Assembly (NCBI GenBank): GCA_040220415.1
Contig: JAVJUV010000162.1
Coordinates: 1 to 64,000, forward strand
Direction: 5' to 3'
Length of the DNA: 64,000 bases
Source: JAVJUV01 sp040220415
GTDB lineage: Bacteria > Pseudomonadota > Alphaproteobacteria > Rhodobacterales > Rhodobacteraceae
Shown here: positions 6,780-15,488 of the stretch, piece after piece
How the letters are laid out: each line of letters starts with the position of its first letter
How positions within the stretch are numbered: the stretch's first letter is position 1
The notes under the pieces: generated by a model
What the model was told of the DNA's origin: nothing
Databases searched by the model: none
What the model saw: the letters and a program-made list of their open reading frames with translations, nothing else
Program-made: the position numbers and the translations under genes

Positions 6780-9700
6780 TCAGCTACACCCGCTTGTCGC
6801 GCCGCAGGTGTTGCATTTCATGCAGGTGCCGTTGCGCACCAGTGTGTAGTTTCCGCAATCGCCGCAGGGGTCGCCTTCGTAGCCCTGCATCCTGGCCTTC
6901 TTGCGGACGTCCATTCCGACCGTGCCGGTCGAGATGGCCGTCGACGTCTCTGTCACCATCGCCGAGTTCAGCTCGGGCACCAGCGTCTGAAGCGCGGCCG
7001 AGGGATCGCCGGCGGTGGAAAGCGCCGTCGCCCCTGCCCCGCCCTGGACCACGAAGAGGTCCTGGGGCACGCGGCCGCGGGTATAGCCCGCCGAGGCCAC
7101 CTTGCGGATCACCTCGAAGGCGCTTTGACCGGCGCTCTCGGGCACTTCCGAGAAGTTGCGCTTGCCCTCGTCCTCGCCCCGGCCCATCTCGTCGAAGGTC
7201 ATGCCGTCGGGCTTGACGTGCGCGAGGTCGGTGCGGTCCAGGTAGGACACGGCAAGCTCGCGGAAGATGTAGTCCAGGATCGAGGTCGCGTTCTTGATCG
7301 TCTCGTTGCCCTGCACCATGCCCGCCGGCTCGAACCGGGTGAAGGTGAAGGCGTCGACGAACTCTTCCAGCGGCACGCCATATTGCAGGCCGACCGAGAC
7401 CGCGATGGCGAAGTTGTTCATCATCGCCCGGAAGCCAGCGCCTTCCTTGTGCATGTCGATGAAGATCTCGCCCAGCTTGCCGTCCTGGTATTCGCCGGTT
7501 CTGAGGTAGACCTTGTGGCCGCCGACGATGGCTTTCTGGGTATAGCCGCGCCGGCGCTCGGGCAGTTTCTCGCGGGCCTTGGCGATCTCCTTGATGATCA
7601 CCTTCTCGACGATCTTCTCGGCGAGTACGGCGGCCTTTTCGTGGGTCGAACCGGTGGCGAGCACCTCTTCGGCTTCCTCGTCGTCCTCGACCAGTGCCGC
7701 GGCCAGAGGCTGCGACAGCTTGGAGCCGTCGCGATAGAGCGCGTTGGCCTTGATGCCCAGGCTCCAGGACAGCTCGTAAGCCGACTTGCAGTCCTCGATG
7801 GTCGCATCGTTGGGCATGTTGATCGTCTTCGAGATCGCGCCCGAGATGAACGATTGCGCCGCCGCCATCATGTGGATGTGGCTGCCCACCGACAGGAACC
7901 TCTTGCCCTTCTTGCCGCAGGGGTTGGCGCAGTCGAAGATGTGGTAGTGATCTTCGGAAAGGTGCGGCGCACCCTCCAGCGTCATCGTTCCGCAGACATG
8001 GTCGTTCGCGTGCTCGATGTCCTTGCGGCTGTAGCCGAGGTGGCGCAGCAGATCGAAGGACGGGTCGTTCAGCTTTTCGGCCGGGATGCCCAGGGTTTCC
8101 TTGCAGAATTCCTCGCCCAGCGTCCACTGGTTGAAGACAAAGCGGATGTCGAAAGCGCTGGGAAGTGCCGCTTCGATCTTGTCCAGTTCCTTCGGGCCGA
8201 AGCCGTGGCCGATCAACGAGGTGTGGTTGATCCCCGGCGCGTTCCCGATGGTGCCATGACCGACGGCGTAGGAGACGATCTCTTCGATCTGGGAGGAGGA
8301 ATACCCGAGCGTCTCCAGCGCCGCCGGGACAGAGCGGTTGATGATCTTGAAGTAACCGCCCCCTGCCAACTTCTTGAACTTCACCAAGGCGAAGTCCGGT
8401 TCGATGCCTGTCGTGTCACAATCCATCACCAGGCCGATCGTGCCGGTGGGCGCGATCACGGTGGCCTGCGCGTTCCTGTATCCGTTCTTCTCGCCAAGGC
8501 TCAGCGCCTCGTCCCAGGCTTCGGCGGCGAGTGCCACCAGGCGCTGATCCGGGCAGTTGGCGCGGTCGAGCGCGACCGGGTTGACGTTCATCGCCTCGTA
8601 GCCCTCGGTCTTTCCGTGGGCGGCGCGCCGGTGGTTGCGGATCACCCGCAGCATGTGCTCGGCGTTGCGCTTGTAGCCCGGGAACGGGCCAAGTTCGCCC
8701 GCGATCTCGGCCGATGTGGCATAGGCGACGCCCGTCATGATCGCCGTCAGCGCACCGGCCATCGCGCGGCCCTCGTCGCTGTCATAGCCCAGCCCCATGT
8801 TCATCAGGAGACCGCCGATGTTGGCGTAGCCGAGTCCCAGCGTGCGGAAGTCGTAGGAAAGCTGCGCGATTTCCTTTGACGGAAACTGCGCCATCGTGAC
8901 CGAGATTTCCAGCGTCAGCGTCCAGAGACGCGTCGCGTGCATGTAGTCCTCGGCCTGGAATTCGCCGTCCTTGTGGAAGGTCAGCAGGTTCATCGAGGCC
9001 AGGTTGCAGGCGGTGTCGTCGAGGAACATGTATTCCGAGCACGGGTTCGAGCCGCGGATCGGGCCGTCTTCGGGGCAGGTGTGCCAGGCATTGACGGTAT
9101 CGTGGTACTGGATGCCGGGATCGGCGCAGGCCCAGGCGGCGTGGCCGACCTGCTCCCACAGATCGCGGGCCTTGATGGTCTTGGCGATCTTGCCGTCGGT
9201 GCGTCGGATCAGTTCCCAGTCGGCATCGTCGCGGACGGCCTGCAGAAAGGCGTCGGTCACGCGGATCGAGTTGTTCGAGTTCTGGCCCGAAACGCTGGAA
9301 TAGGCTTCCGAATCCCAGTCGGTGTCATAGGTCGGGAACTCGATCGAGCCGTAGCCCTGCCGCGCGTAGTCGAGAACGCGCTTGATGTAGGTCTCGGGGA
9401 TCGCGGCCTTCTTGGCGGACTTGATCGCCGCTTTCAGGCTGTCGTTGGCCGCCGGATCATAGGCGCCCTCGACCGAGCCGTCGAATTCGCGGATCGCGGT
9501 GAAGATGCCGTTCAGTTCGCGCTCGTGCATTTTCGAGCCGGCGACGATGGAAGCGACCTTCTGCTCCTCGATGACCTTCCAGTTGATGAACTGCTCGATA
9601 TCGGGGTGATCGGCGTCGACGATGACCATCTTGGCGGCGCGGCGCGTGGTGCCGCCCGACTTGATCGCGCCGGCGGCCCGGTCACCGATCTTGAGAAAGC

Positions 9701-10466
9701 CCATCAGGCCGGACGAGCGACCGCCGCCCGAGAGGTTCTCGCCTTCGCCGCGAAGGTGCGAGAAGTTGGTGCCTGTGCCCGAGCCGTACTTGAAGAGGCG
9801 CGCCTCGCGGACCCAGAGATCCATGATGCCGCCGTCGTTCACCAGGTCGTCGGCGCAGGACTGGATGAAGCAGGCGTGCGGCTGCGGGTGTTCGTAGGCG
9901 GATTCCGACTTGGTGAGCTTGCCGGTCTTGAAGTCCACGTAGAAGTGGCCCTGGCTGGGACCGTCGATGCCGTAGGCCCAGTGCAGGCCCGTGTTGAACC
10001 ATTGCGGGCTGTTCGGCGCGGCGCGCTGGGTGGCCAGCATGTAGCGCATCTCGTCGAAGTAGGCGCGGGCGTCGGCTTCCTTGGTGAAGTAGCCGCCTTT
10101 CCATCCCCAGTAGGCCCAGGCGCCGGCGAGGCGGTCGAAGACCTGGCGCGCGCTGATTTCACCGCCGTAGCGCTGGTCCTCGGGCAGTTCGGCCAGCGCC
10201 TTCTCGTCGGCGACCGAGCGCCACAGGAATTCGGGCACGCCCTTTTCCCTGACCTTCTTCAGCCGGGCGGGAACGCCCGCCTTGCGGAAATATTTCTGTG
10301 CAATCACGTCGGAAGCCACCTGGCTCCAGCCCGCCGGGATTTCCACGTCGTCGAGCTTGAAAACGACCGTGCCGTCGGGATTCCTGATCTCCGACGCAGT
10401 CGTGGTAAATTCCAGCTCCGCGTAAGCGTCTTTACCTGCCTTGGTGAACGTCCGTTCGATTTTCAT
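6780..10466 (-). CDS. nrdJ: Adenosylcobalamin-dependent (class II) ribonucleoside-diphosphate reductase
   Basis: Reduces ribonucleotides to deoxyribonucleotides using a radical generated from coenzyme B12, so it works with or without oxygen. The 1228-residue length is that of the long NrdJ type. Visible motifs: the substrate loop region (GSGTGTNFSHLRG), the active-site segment GSNPCSEYMFLDDTACNLAS with the conserved N-P-C-S-E, and the barrel segment APTGTIGLVMDCDTTGIEPD. The C-terminal tail carries a CxxC...CxxCxxC cluster (CGDCGNYTLVRNGTCMKC) that probably binds metal or relays electrons. The start ATG at 10466 gives the typical MKIERTFT N-terminus. An NrdR-type box lies about 180 bp upstream and a terminator about 200 bp downstream. 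It is monocistronic. Confidence 0.97.
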   Translation of the reverse strand: MKIERTFTKAGKDAYAELEFTTTASEIRNPDGTVVFKLDDVEIPAGWSQVASDVIAQKYFRKAGVPARLKKVREKGVPEFLWRSVADEKALAELPEDQRYGGEISARQVFDRLAGAWAYWGWKGGYFTKEADARAYFDEMRYMLATQRAAPNSPQWFNTGLHWAYGIDGPSQGHFYVDFKTGKLTKSESAYEHPQPHACFIQSCADDLVNDGGIMDLWVREARLFKYGSGTGTNFSHLRGEGENLSGGGRSSGLMGFLKIGDRAAGAIKSGGTTRRAAKMVIVDADHPDIEQFINWKVIEEQKVASIVAGSKMHERELNGIFTAIREFDGSVEGAYDPAANDSLKAAIKSAKKAAIPETYIKRVLDYARQGYGSIEFPTYDTDWDSEAYSSVSGQNSNNSIRVTDAFLQAVRDDADWELIRRTDGKIAKTIKARDLWEQVGHAAWACADPGIQYHDTVNAWHTCPEDGPIRGSNPCSEYMFLDDTACNLASMNLLTFHKDGEFQAEDYMHATRLWTLTLEISVTMAQFPSKEIAQLSYDFRTLGLGYANIGGLLMNMGLGYDSDEGRAMAGALTAIMTGVAYATSAEIAGELGPFPGYKRNAEHMLRVIRNHRRAAHGKTEGYEAMNVNPVALDRANCPDQRLVALAAEAWDEALSLGEKNGYRNAQATVIAPTGTIGLVMDCDTTGIEPDFALVKFKKLAGGGYFKIINRSVPAALETLGYSSSQIEEIVSYAVGHGTIGNAPGINHTSLIGHGFGPKELDKIEAALPSAFDIRFVFNQWTLGEEFCKETLGIPAEKLNDPSFDLLRHLGYSRKDIEHANDHVCGTMTLEGAPHLSEDHYHIFDCANPCGKKGKRFLSVGSHIHMMAAAQSFISGAISKTINMPNDATIEDCKSAYELSWSLGIKANALYRDGSKLSQPLAAALVEDDEEAEEVLATGSTHEKAAVLAEKIVEKVIIKEIAKAREKLPERRRGYTQKAIVGGHKVYLRTGEYQDGKLGEIFIDMHKEGAGFRAMMNNFAIAVSVGLQYGVPLEEFVDAFTFTRFEPAGMVQGNETIKNATSILDYIFRELAVSYLDRTDLAHVKPDGMTFDEMGRGEDEGKRNFSEVPESAGQSAFEVIRKVASAGYTRGRVPQDLFVVQGGAGATALSTAGDPSAALQTLVPELNSAMVTETSTAISTGTVGMDVRKKARMQGYEGDPCGDCGNYTLVRNGTCMKCNTCGATSGCS

Positions 10467-11048
10467 TCCGTGCCCCGTGTCCGGTTATTGTAGTTGGCCC
10501 GCCTCTTGGTGCGATGCCCATCCGTGTGTCGCGCCGGTCGGATCGGTCGAGAGAAACGTTCCCATCCTGCCAGGAATGGTTTCCTGCCAGCATATCCCTC
10601 CCCGAACAGGGTCGGCTTGACGATGAGTATCTTTCCCCTGCCGACAACCACTATATCTAGTAGCTTCCCGACCGGCCCACACAACCTGCTGCAAAGAGGC
10701 GCGTCTCGTCAACGGCCTTTTTCACAATTCCGTCACTTTTTTCGATTGACCCCGGACAGTGTATTTGCACCCCGATTCCCGTGCCTGCCCCCGGCCCGCC
10801 GGGCACCTTGCCAGGCCGCAACAAGCACGTGGGAAAAACCCGTTTCAAGGCGGATGCTTAGGCGGGAAAGCCAAGCCGGAACTTGAAGTCCGCGCCGACG
10901 TGAAAGGTCTGACGTCCGGCGTTGCGAGAAAATCGCATACCGGCGGCCACGGGCGGGAATGCCACATTTCCGGGCGTTATTGATACTACCCGTGGGGTCG
11001 ATTGGCGGGAAAGACACACCAGATGTAGTGATACGGTTTGTGCCTATG
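10467..11048. other. Intergenic region upstream of nrdJ (no gene seen)
   Basis: About 580 bp between nrdJ and tRNA-Pro. It holds the NrdR-like box. In the predicted nrdJ leader it also holds a direct repeat CCTGCCAG (10566-10573 and 10583-10590) overlapping a small hairpin CAGGAA-TGGT-TTCCTG (10571-10586). The rest (10700-11040) shows no ORF with coding character on either strand. Confidence 0.5.
10648..10663 (-). promoter_or_regulatory. NrdR-box-like operator of nrdJ
   Basis: CCACTATATCTAGTAG matches the near-palindromic NrdR box (consensus acaCwATATwTwGtgt-like) and contains TATAGT on the minus strand, which could be the -10 element of nrdJ. A weaker half-matching copy starts at 10679, exactly 31 bp away, the spacing usual for paired NrdR boxes. 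NrdR represses ribonucleotide reductase genes when dATP is ample; no nrdR gene is in this window. Confidence 0.55.
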
Positions 11049-11125
11049 TGGTCGGGGCGGAGAGATTCGAACTCCCGACCCTCTGTTCCCAAAACAGATG
11101 CGCTACCAGGCTGCGCTACGCCCCG
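11049..11125 (-). tRNA. tRNA-Pro, anticodon UGG
   Basis: The 77-nt minus-strand sequence has a perfect 7-bp acceptor stem CGGGGCG/CGCCCCG, a D-arm with AGC..TGGTAGC, an anticodon arm CTGTT-TTGGGAA-ACAG presenting TGG, and a T-arm with GTTCGAATC. CCA is encoded at 11051-11049. UGG reads CCN proline codons. It is preceded by its own promoter. Confidence 0.96.
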
Positions 11126-11138
11126 ACTCACGACAGTG

Positions 11139-11167
11139 GATCTAACCGCACGCGCCGTTCATGGCAA
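11139..11167 (-). promoter_or_regulatory. Promoter of tRNA-Pro
   Basis: On the minus strand TTGCCA (11167-11162), a 17-bp spacer and TAGATC (11144-11139) lie immediately upstream of the tRNA; the -10 ends 13 bp before its 5' end. The element sits in the 56-bp gap after the DUF192 gene, so the tRNA can be transcribed independently. Confidence 0.55.
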
Positions 11168-11181
11168 TCGCGACTGTCAGG

Positions 11182-11646
11182 TTATTCGCAGGGCCAGGCG
11201 GCCGCGTCGCCGATCGCGGGATGGCGCAGTTGGCTGCCCTCGGCAATCCCGAGCCGACGGGCAAGCCCACCGTTGATTTCGAGAACGAACTGGACGCTGT
11301 CGCCGCCGTCGATGCCCGTCAGATCACGGGGCCGGGCGTTCTCGTGGATATGGGTGACGGTGCCGGCCTCGTCCATGAAGATCATGTCGAGCGGGATCAG
11401 CGTGTCCTTCATCCAGAAGACCGCGCGCTGCGGACGCTCGTAGACGAACAGCATCCCCGCGCTGCGCGGCAGAGACTCGCGACGCATCAGACCGACCGAT
11501 CGCTCTTGCGGATCGTCGGCTACCTCGACACTGAAACGCGCCGTGCCCCAATCGCCCCGCAGGTCGACACGTCCCGGTTCGCAATCCGCCAGGGCCGCAC
11601 CTGCAAGAAACGTGAATGCCAGCAGAGACAGAAGGCGGCTGATCAA
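11182..11646 (-). CDS. Exported DUF192-family protein
   Basis: The 154-residue product has an N-terminal signal peptide (SRLLSLLAFTFLAGAALA) followed by a DUF192 domain: RFSVEVADDPQERSVGLMRRESLPRSAGMLF in overview, with the family hallmarks GLM and W-M-K-D-T-L-I-P-L-D-M-IF (FWMKDTLIPLDMIF) and a closing VLEINGG. The fold is small, all-beta and of unknown biochemical role. The start is a TTG at 11646 whose bases overlap the TGA of the upstream cold-shock gene (TTGA), a sign of translational coupling; the longer frame upstream is the antisense-free shadow of that gene. The operon is cold-shock gene then DUF192, a pair commonly adjacent in related bacteria. Confidence 0.85.
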   Translation of the reverse strand: MISRLLSLLAFTFLAGAALADCEPGRVDLRGDWGTARFSVEVADDPQERSVGLMRRESLPRSAGMLFVYERPQRAVFWMKDTLIPLDMIFMDEAGTVTHIHENARPRDLTGIDGGDSVQFVLEINGGLARRLGIAEGSQLRHPAIGDAAAWPCE

Positions 11647-12182
11647 TCGGAATCCTTCAGCGCCGCTTCCCAGCTGGCAACCTGCATGGCCATGCGGCCG
11701 CGCTTGCCTTCGACTACCCTCAAAGACACGGCTTCGCCCGGCTGAAGGTCTGCCAGACCGGACCGGCGAAGTACTTCGATATGCAGAAAAACGTCTTCGC
11801 CGCGACCGAAAACGTTCGCGAATCCAAAGCCTTTTGCCTTGTCGAACCATTTCACGCGCGCCGGTTCCAGCGGCAGCGACAGGTCGACAGGCTCGGAGAT
11901 TTCGCCGCCGACCTCGGCATGCATCAATGCCCCTTCGGCCGATGCGGGCGGGTCGATCCGCAGAACCTCGACGGCCTGTATGCCGCGCGCGGTTTCCTGG
12001 ACGACAACCTCGATGCCGGCGGAATCGGCGACCGATGACTGGCCGAAATTACGGAGAACATTGGCGTGCAAAAGTATATCGGGTCCGCCAGAGTCGGACA
12101 CGACGAAACCAAAGCCTTTGGCCGGGTCGAACCATTTCACCGTACCCGTGACATGCGCCCCGTCTTTTTCGGTATCCGACAT
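11643..12182 (-). CDS. Cold-shock protein with two CSD domains
   Basis: The 179-residue product holds two cold-shock domains. The first starts TGTVKWFDPAKGFGFV (RNP1-like KGFGFV, then DILLH as the RNP2-like segment), and the second ARVKWFDKAKGFGFANVF with DVFLHIEVL. They are joined by a ~35-residue acidic linker. Such tandem CSD proteins bind single-stranded RNA or DNA and act as RNA chaperones; alphaproteobacteria often carry them. ATG codons at 12194 and 12182 are both possible; 12194 would sit directly against the GAGGG ribosome site, so 12182 is preferred. It is translationally coupled to the DUF192 gene. Confidence 0.9.
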   Translation of the reverse strand: MSDTEKDGAHVTGTVKWFDPAKGFGFVVSDSGGPDILLHANVLRNFGQSSVADSAGIEVVVQETARGIQAVEVLRIDPPASAEGALMHAEVGGEISEPVDLSLPLEPARVKWFDKAKGFGFANVFGRGEDVFLHIEVLRRSGLADLQPGEAVSLRVVEGKRGRMAMQVASWEAALKDSD

Positions 12183-12295
12183 TAGCAAATTCATCCCTCG
12201 GGTCTTTCGCCCTTTAAGCGTAAGTCTGCGTTATCGTTGCCCGTAAATGCAAGGTTAAAGATTGTAAACTGGTGGAAATTTCCCGTTTTGAGTGT

Positions 12296-12901
12296 TCACG
12301 GGTTGAGTCGCTGCACCACCCAGTCGCAGCCGGGCGCGTCGCGGGTCCAGCGAAAGCGGTCGTGAAGGCGAAATGCGCCGTTCGCCCAGAATTCGATTTC
12401 CACGGGCGTGATGCGGAAACCGCCCCAAAACGGCGGGCGAGCGGGCGATGTGCCGTGTCTGAGACCGAGTTTCGCCGCGCGCGCGATCAGCGTCTCGCGG
12501 GATTTCAGGGGCCGCGACTGTTCCGACGCCCAGGCGCCGATCCGGCTTTCGAGGGCGCGCGACGCATAATAGGCGTCGGCCTGGGGCCCGTCTTCGCGCG
12601 TGACGTGGCCCCGCACGCGAACCTGGCGGCGCAGCGATTTCCAGTGCATCACGAACGCCGCCTTGCCGCTTGCGCTCAGTTCCTGTCCCTTCGCGCTTTC
12701 GTAATTGGTGTAGAAGACGAAGGCGTCGTCCTCGATTTCCTTCAGCAGAACCATCCGCACGTTGGGCATCCCGTCGGGGTCGGCGCTGGCCAGCGCGATG
12801 GCGTTCGGATCGTTCGGCTCGGATGCCTCGGCTTCGGTCAACCAGTCTCGGACGATCCGGAACGGATCGTCGCCCGCGAATATTCCGCTGCGCGCGTTCA
12901 T
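12296..12901 (-). CDS. pdxH: Pyridoxine/pyridoxamine 5'-phosphate oxidase
   Basis: An FMN-dependent enzyme that oxidises PNP or PMP to pyridoxal 5'-phosphate, the last step of vitamin B6 synthesis and salvage. The 201-residue protein matches the family along its length: substrate/FMN segments PNVRMVLLKEIEDDAFVFYTNYES, AFVMHWKSLRRQVRVRG (split here for length: HWKSLRRQVRVRG), SRIGAWASEQS, and the C-terminal signature WGGFRITPVEIEFW with final FRWTRD and RLNP. ATG 12901 has AGGAG nine bases upstream and is preferred over ATGs at 12943 and 12910. It is divergent from fabI with an 80-bp shared promoter region. Confidence 0.96.
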   Translation of the reverse strand: MNARSGIFAGDDPFRIVRDWLTEAEASEPNDPNAIALASADPDGMPNVRMVLLKEIEDDAFVFYTNYESAKGQELSASGKAAFVMHWKSLRRQVRVRGHVTREDGPQADAYYASRALESRIGAWASEQSRPLKSRETLIARAAKLGLRHGTSPARPPFWGGFRITPVEIEFWANGAFRLHDRFRWTRDAPGCDWVVQRLNP

Positions 12902-12981
12902 GGCCTGCATCTCCTGCACTTGATGGTGCCGACGTGATGGCATAGACCCGGTCCACGGTAAACGGGTCGAGGAACAACAAC

Positions 12982-13788
12982 ATGACCGCGGGACTAATGG
13001 CGGGCAAGCGCGGCCTTATCATGGGCCTTGCCAACGACAAATCCATCGCGTGGGGAATTGCCAGGGCCGTTGCCGAACAGGGCGCGGAACTGGCGTTTTC
13101 ATATCAGGGTGAGGCGCTGCTGAAACGGGTCGGGCCGCTGGCCGAACAACTTGGCTCGGATTTCGTGGTGCCTTGCGACGTCAGCAACGCCGAAAGCCTT
13201 GACGCGCTGTTCGCCGCGCTGAAGGACCGCTGGGGCAAGATCGACTTCGTGGTTCACGCCATCGGCTTTTCGGACAAGAGCGAATTGCGCGGACGTTACG
13301 TGGACACGTCGCGCGACAACTTCCTGATGTCTATGGACATTTCGGTCTTCTCGTTCACCGAGGTCTGCCGCCGTGCAGCCGACATGATGCCGGATGGCGG
13401 CTCTCTGCTGACGCTGACCTACTACGGCGCCGAGAAGGTGATGCCGCACTATAACGTCATGGGACTTTGCAAGGCGGCGCTGGAGGCCAGTGTGCGCTAT
13501 ATCGCCGAGGATCTGGGCAAGAACGGCATCCGCTGCAACGCGATCAGTGCCGGCCCCATCAAGACGCTGGCAGCCAGCGGCATCGGGGATTTCCGCTACA
13601 TCATGAAGTGGAACGAATACAATTCGCCGCTGCGCCGAAACGTGACGATCGACGATGTGGGCGGATCGGCGCTGTATCTGCTCTCGGGGCTTGGAGCGGG
13701 TGTGACCGGGGAAATCCTGCATGTCGATGCCGGGTATCATGCCGTCGGCATGAAGGCCGTCGACGCCCCTGACATCACGACTGTCTGA
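12982..13788 (+). CDS. fabI: Enoyl-[acyl-carrier-protein] reductase (NADH)
   Basis: Catalyses the last reduction of each fatty-acid elongation cycle. The 268-residue protein is an atypical short-chain dehydrogenase. It has a nucleotide-binding GLANDKSIAWGIA motif near the N-terminus, the HAIGFSD segment, and the catalytic Tyr-x6-Lys (Y157 to K164, in HYNVMGLCKAAL), with the extra upstream tyrosines at 147-148 typical of FabI. SAGPIKTLAASGI and VTGEILHVDAGYH close the fold. Many alphaproteobacteria hold two FabI copies; this one is adjacent to gpt and opposite pdxH. It is the target class of triclosan and diazaborines. AGGAAC lies just upstream of the ATG. Confidence 0.95.
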   Translation: MTAGLMAGKRGLIMGLANDKSIAWGIARAVAEQGAELAFSYQGEALLKRVGPLAEQLGSDFVVPCDVSNAESLDALFAALKDRWGKIDFVVHAIGFSDKSELRGRYVDTSRDNFLMSMDISVFSFTEVCRRAADMMPDGGSLLTLTYYGAEKVMPHYNVMGLCKAALEASVRYIAEDLGKNGIRCNAISAGPIKTLAASGIGDFRYIMKWNEYNSPLRRNVTIDDVGGSALYLLSGLGAGVTGEILHVDAGYHAVGMKAVDAPDITTV

Positions 13789-13799
13789 GGAGCCGCGCC

Positions 13800-14303
13800 A
13801 TGACAGATCGCCTGCCACACGAAAAAGGCTTTCACGTTTCCTGGGACCAGATCCATCGCGACAGCCGCGCGCTGGCCTGGCGTCTGGACGGGCGCGGGCC
13901 CGACAATGGCTCATGGAGGGCGGTGGTCGCGATCACCCGCGGCGGCATGGCGCCGGCGATGATCGTGGCGCGCGAGCTGGACATCCGGACCGTCGATACG
14001 ATCAGCGTGAAAAGCTACGACCACCAGTCGCAGATGGATGCCGTGGTACTGAAAAGCCCGGACAAGGACATGATGGGCGACGGCACCGGCATCCTGATCG
14101 TCGATGACCTTGTCGACACCGGCAAGACGCTGGAAGTCGTGCGCGCGCTGTATCCCAAGGCGCATTTCGCGACCGTCTATGCCAAACCGCAGGGCGAGCC
14201 GATGGTGGACACGTTCATCACCGGGGTCAGCCAGGACACCTGGATCTTCTTCCCCTGGGACATGGCGCTGCAATATGTCGAGCCCTACCGCGGCAAGGAC
14301 TGA
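13800..14303 (+). CDS. gpt: Xanthine phosphoribosyltransferase
   Basis: Salvages xanthine (and guanine) to XMP/GMP with PRPP. The 167-residue length fits Gpt. The PRPP-binding loop is ILIVDDLVDTGKTL, and the first conserved segment AITRGGMAPAMIVAREL contains the flexible-loop glycine pair. The C-terminal region WIFFPWD is the family's base-recognition tryptophan segment. It lies 11 bp after fabI and 3 bp before an aminotransferase gene, so all three are probably cotranscribed. Its purine-salvage role contrasts with the purine-degradation genes 8 kb away. Confidence 0.93.
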   Translation: MTDRLPHEKGFHVSWDQIHRDSRALAWRLDGRGPDNGSWRAVVAITRGGMAPAMIVARELDIRTVDTISVKSYDHQSQMDAVVLKSPDKDMMGDGTGILIVDDLVDTGKTLEVVRALYPKAHFATVYAKPQGEPMVDTFITGVSQDTWIFFPWDMALQYVEPYRGKD

Positions 14304-14306
14304 CGC

Positions 14307-15488
14307 TTGCGGCTGAACCCCGCCCTTCTGGCTACCGACGCGCCGCCGATCCCGGAAGCGAAGCGCTGGCTGGACGGCGTGACCTTTCCGCCCAACCGAC
14401 CGCTTCTGAACGTCAGCCAGGCCGCACCTGTCGATCCGCCGCCCGAGGCGATGCGGCGGGCCATCGCCGAGGCCGCGCTGAACGACCCGGAGGCGCATCT
14501 TTACGGACCGGTCCTGGGGTTGGCAGATCTACGCGCCGAGGTGGCCGCCGACTGGAGCCGCCATTACGGTGGCGTCGTCACGCCCGGACAGGTGGCGATC
14601 ACTGCGGGGTGCAACCAGGCCTTCGTGGCCGTCATGGCCGTGCTTGCCGGTGCGGGAGATGAAGTTCTTCTGCCAACACCATGGTATTTCAACCACAAAA
14701 TGTGGCTGGACATGACGGGTGTGACGACAGTTCCGCTGCCGACCGATGCGGCGATGATCCCGGACGCCGATGTGGCTGCCGGTCTGATCACCGAGCGCAC
14801 TCGGGCCATCGTGCTGGTCTCGCCCAACAATCCGACGGGGGCCGAGTATCCGGCCGAAACGCTGGCCGCCTTCCGCGACCTGGCGCGGGTCCACGGCATC
14901 GCGCTGGTGCTCGACGAGACCTACCGCGATTTCCACAGCCATCCCGGTGCGCCGCACGATCTGTTCACCGATCCCGACTGGGACGGCACGCTGATCGACC
15001 TCTATTCGTTCTCGAAGACATACCGCCTGACGGGGCACCGGGTGGGCGCCGTAATTGCGTCCCCGAACCTTCTGAGAGAAATGGAGAAATTCCAGGATAC
15101 CGCGATCATCTGCCCGAACATGCTGGGCCAGAAGGCCGCACTTTGGGGTATGCGCAACCTGCAGCAATGGGTGGCCTCGGAACGCGCCGAGATCCTGGAT
15201 CGCCGCGCAGCGGTGCAGGAGTACCTGGGGCCGGTGCCGGGTTGGGAGATCCTGGGGCTGGGCGCCTACTTTGCCTTCGTCAGTCATCCTTTCGAGGAAC
15301 CTTCGGACGATGTGGCCCGGCGGCTGGTGCGCGAAGCGGGCGTGCTGGCACTGCCGGCGACGATGTTCGCGCCCGACGGCGATCCGATCTGCCGGAAAGG
15401 CCTGCGCATCGCCTTCGCCAATATCGGAAGGGCCGAGATCGCGGACCTGGCGCGAAGGCTGGCGGCGATGGGGGCCATGCGCCCATGA
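14307..15488 (+). CDS. PLP-dependent aminotransferase, class I/II
   Basis: A 393-residue fold-type I aminotransferase. Visible are VAITAGCNQAF (cofactor phosphate loop), SPNNPTGAEYP, LVLDETYRDF (Asp contacting the pyridine nitrogen) and SFSKTYRLTGHRVGA with the Schiff-base lysine at residue 237. The C-terminal RIAFANIG supplies the substrate-carboxylate arginine. Substrate cannot be assigned; aspartate, aromatic and related 2-oxo acids are options. Start is TTG 14307, with AAGGA seven bases upstream; no ATG gives a full-length fold. It overlaps the next gene by ATGA. Confidence 0.86.
   Translation: MRLNPALLATDAPPIPEAKRWLDGVTFPPNRPLLNVSQAAPVDPPPEAMRRAIAEAALNDPEAHLYGPVLGLADLRAEVAADWSRHYGGVVTPGQVAITAGCNQAFVAVMAVLAGAGDEVLLPTPWYFNHKMWLDMTGVTTVPLPTDAAMIPDADVAAGLITERTRAIVLVSPNNPTGAEYPAETLAAFRDLARVHGIALVLDETYRDFHSHPGAPHDLFTDPDWDGTLIDLYSFSKTYRLTGHRVGAVIASPNLLREMEKFQDTAIICPNMLGQKAALWGMRNLQQWVASERAEILDRRAAVQEYLGPVPGWEILGLGAYFAFVSHPFEEPSDDVARRLVREAGVLALPATMFAPDGDPICRKGLRIAFANIGRAEIADLARRLAAMGAMRP

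Noticed and set aside
6759..8879. 706-residue plus-strand ORF opposite nrdJ
   Set aside because: Antisense shadow of nrdJ; composition typical of reverse-complement translation.
10467..10640. Cobalamin riboswitch upstream of nrdJ
   Set aside because: The conserved B12-box and surrounding core of the known cobalamin riboswitch are not present; only a small hairpin and a direct repeat are.
10733..11131. 132-residue ORF on the minus strand (starting MSRGVAQPGSASVLG)
   Set aside because: Its N-terminal part is translation of tRNA-Pro, a classic false gene, and the remainder has no coding character.
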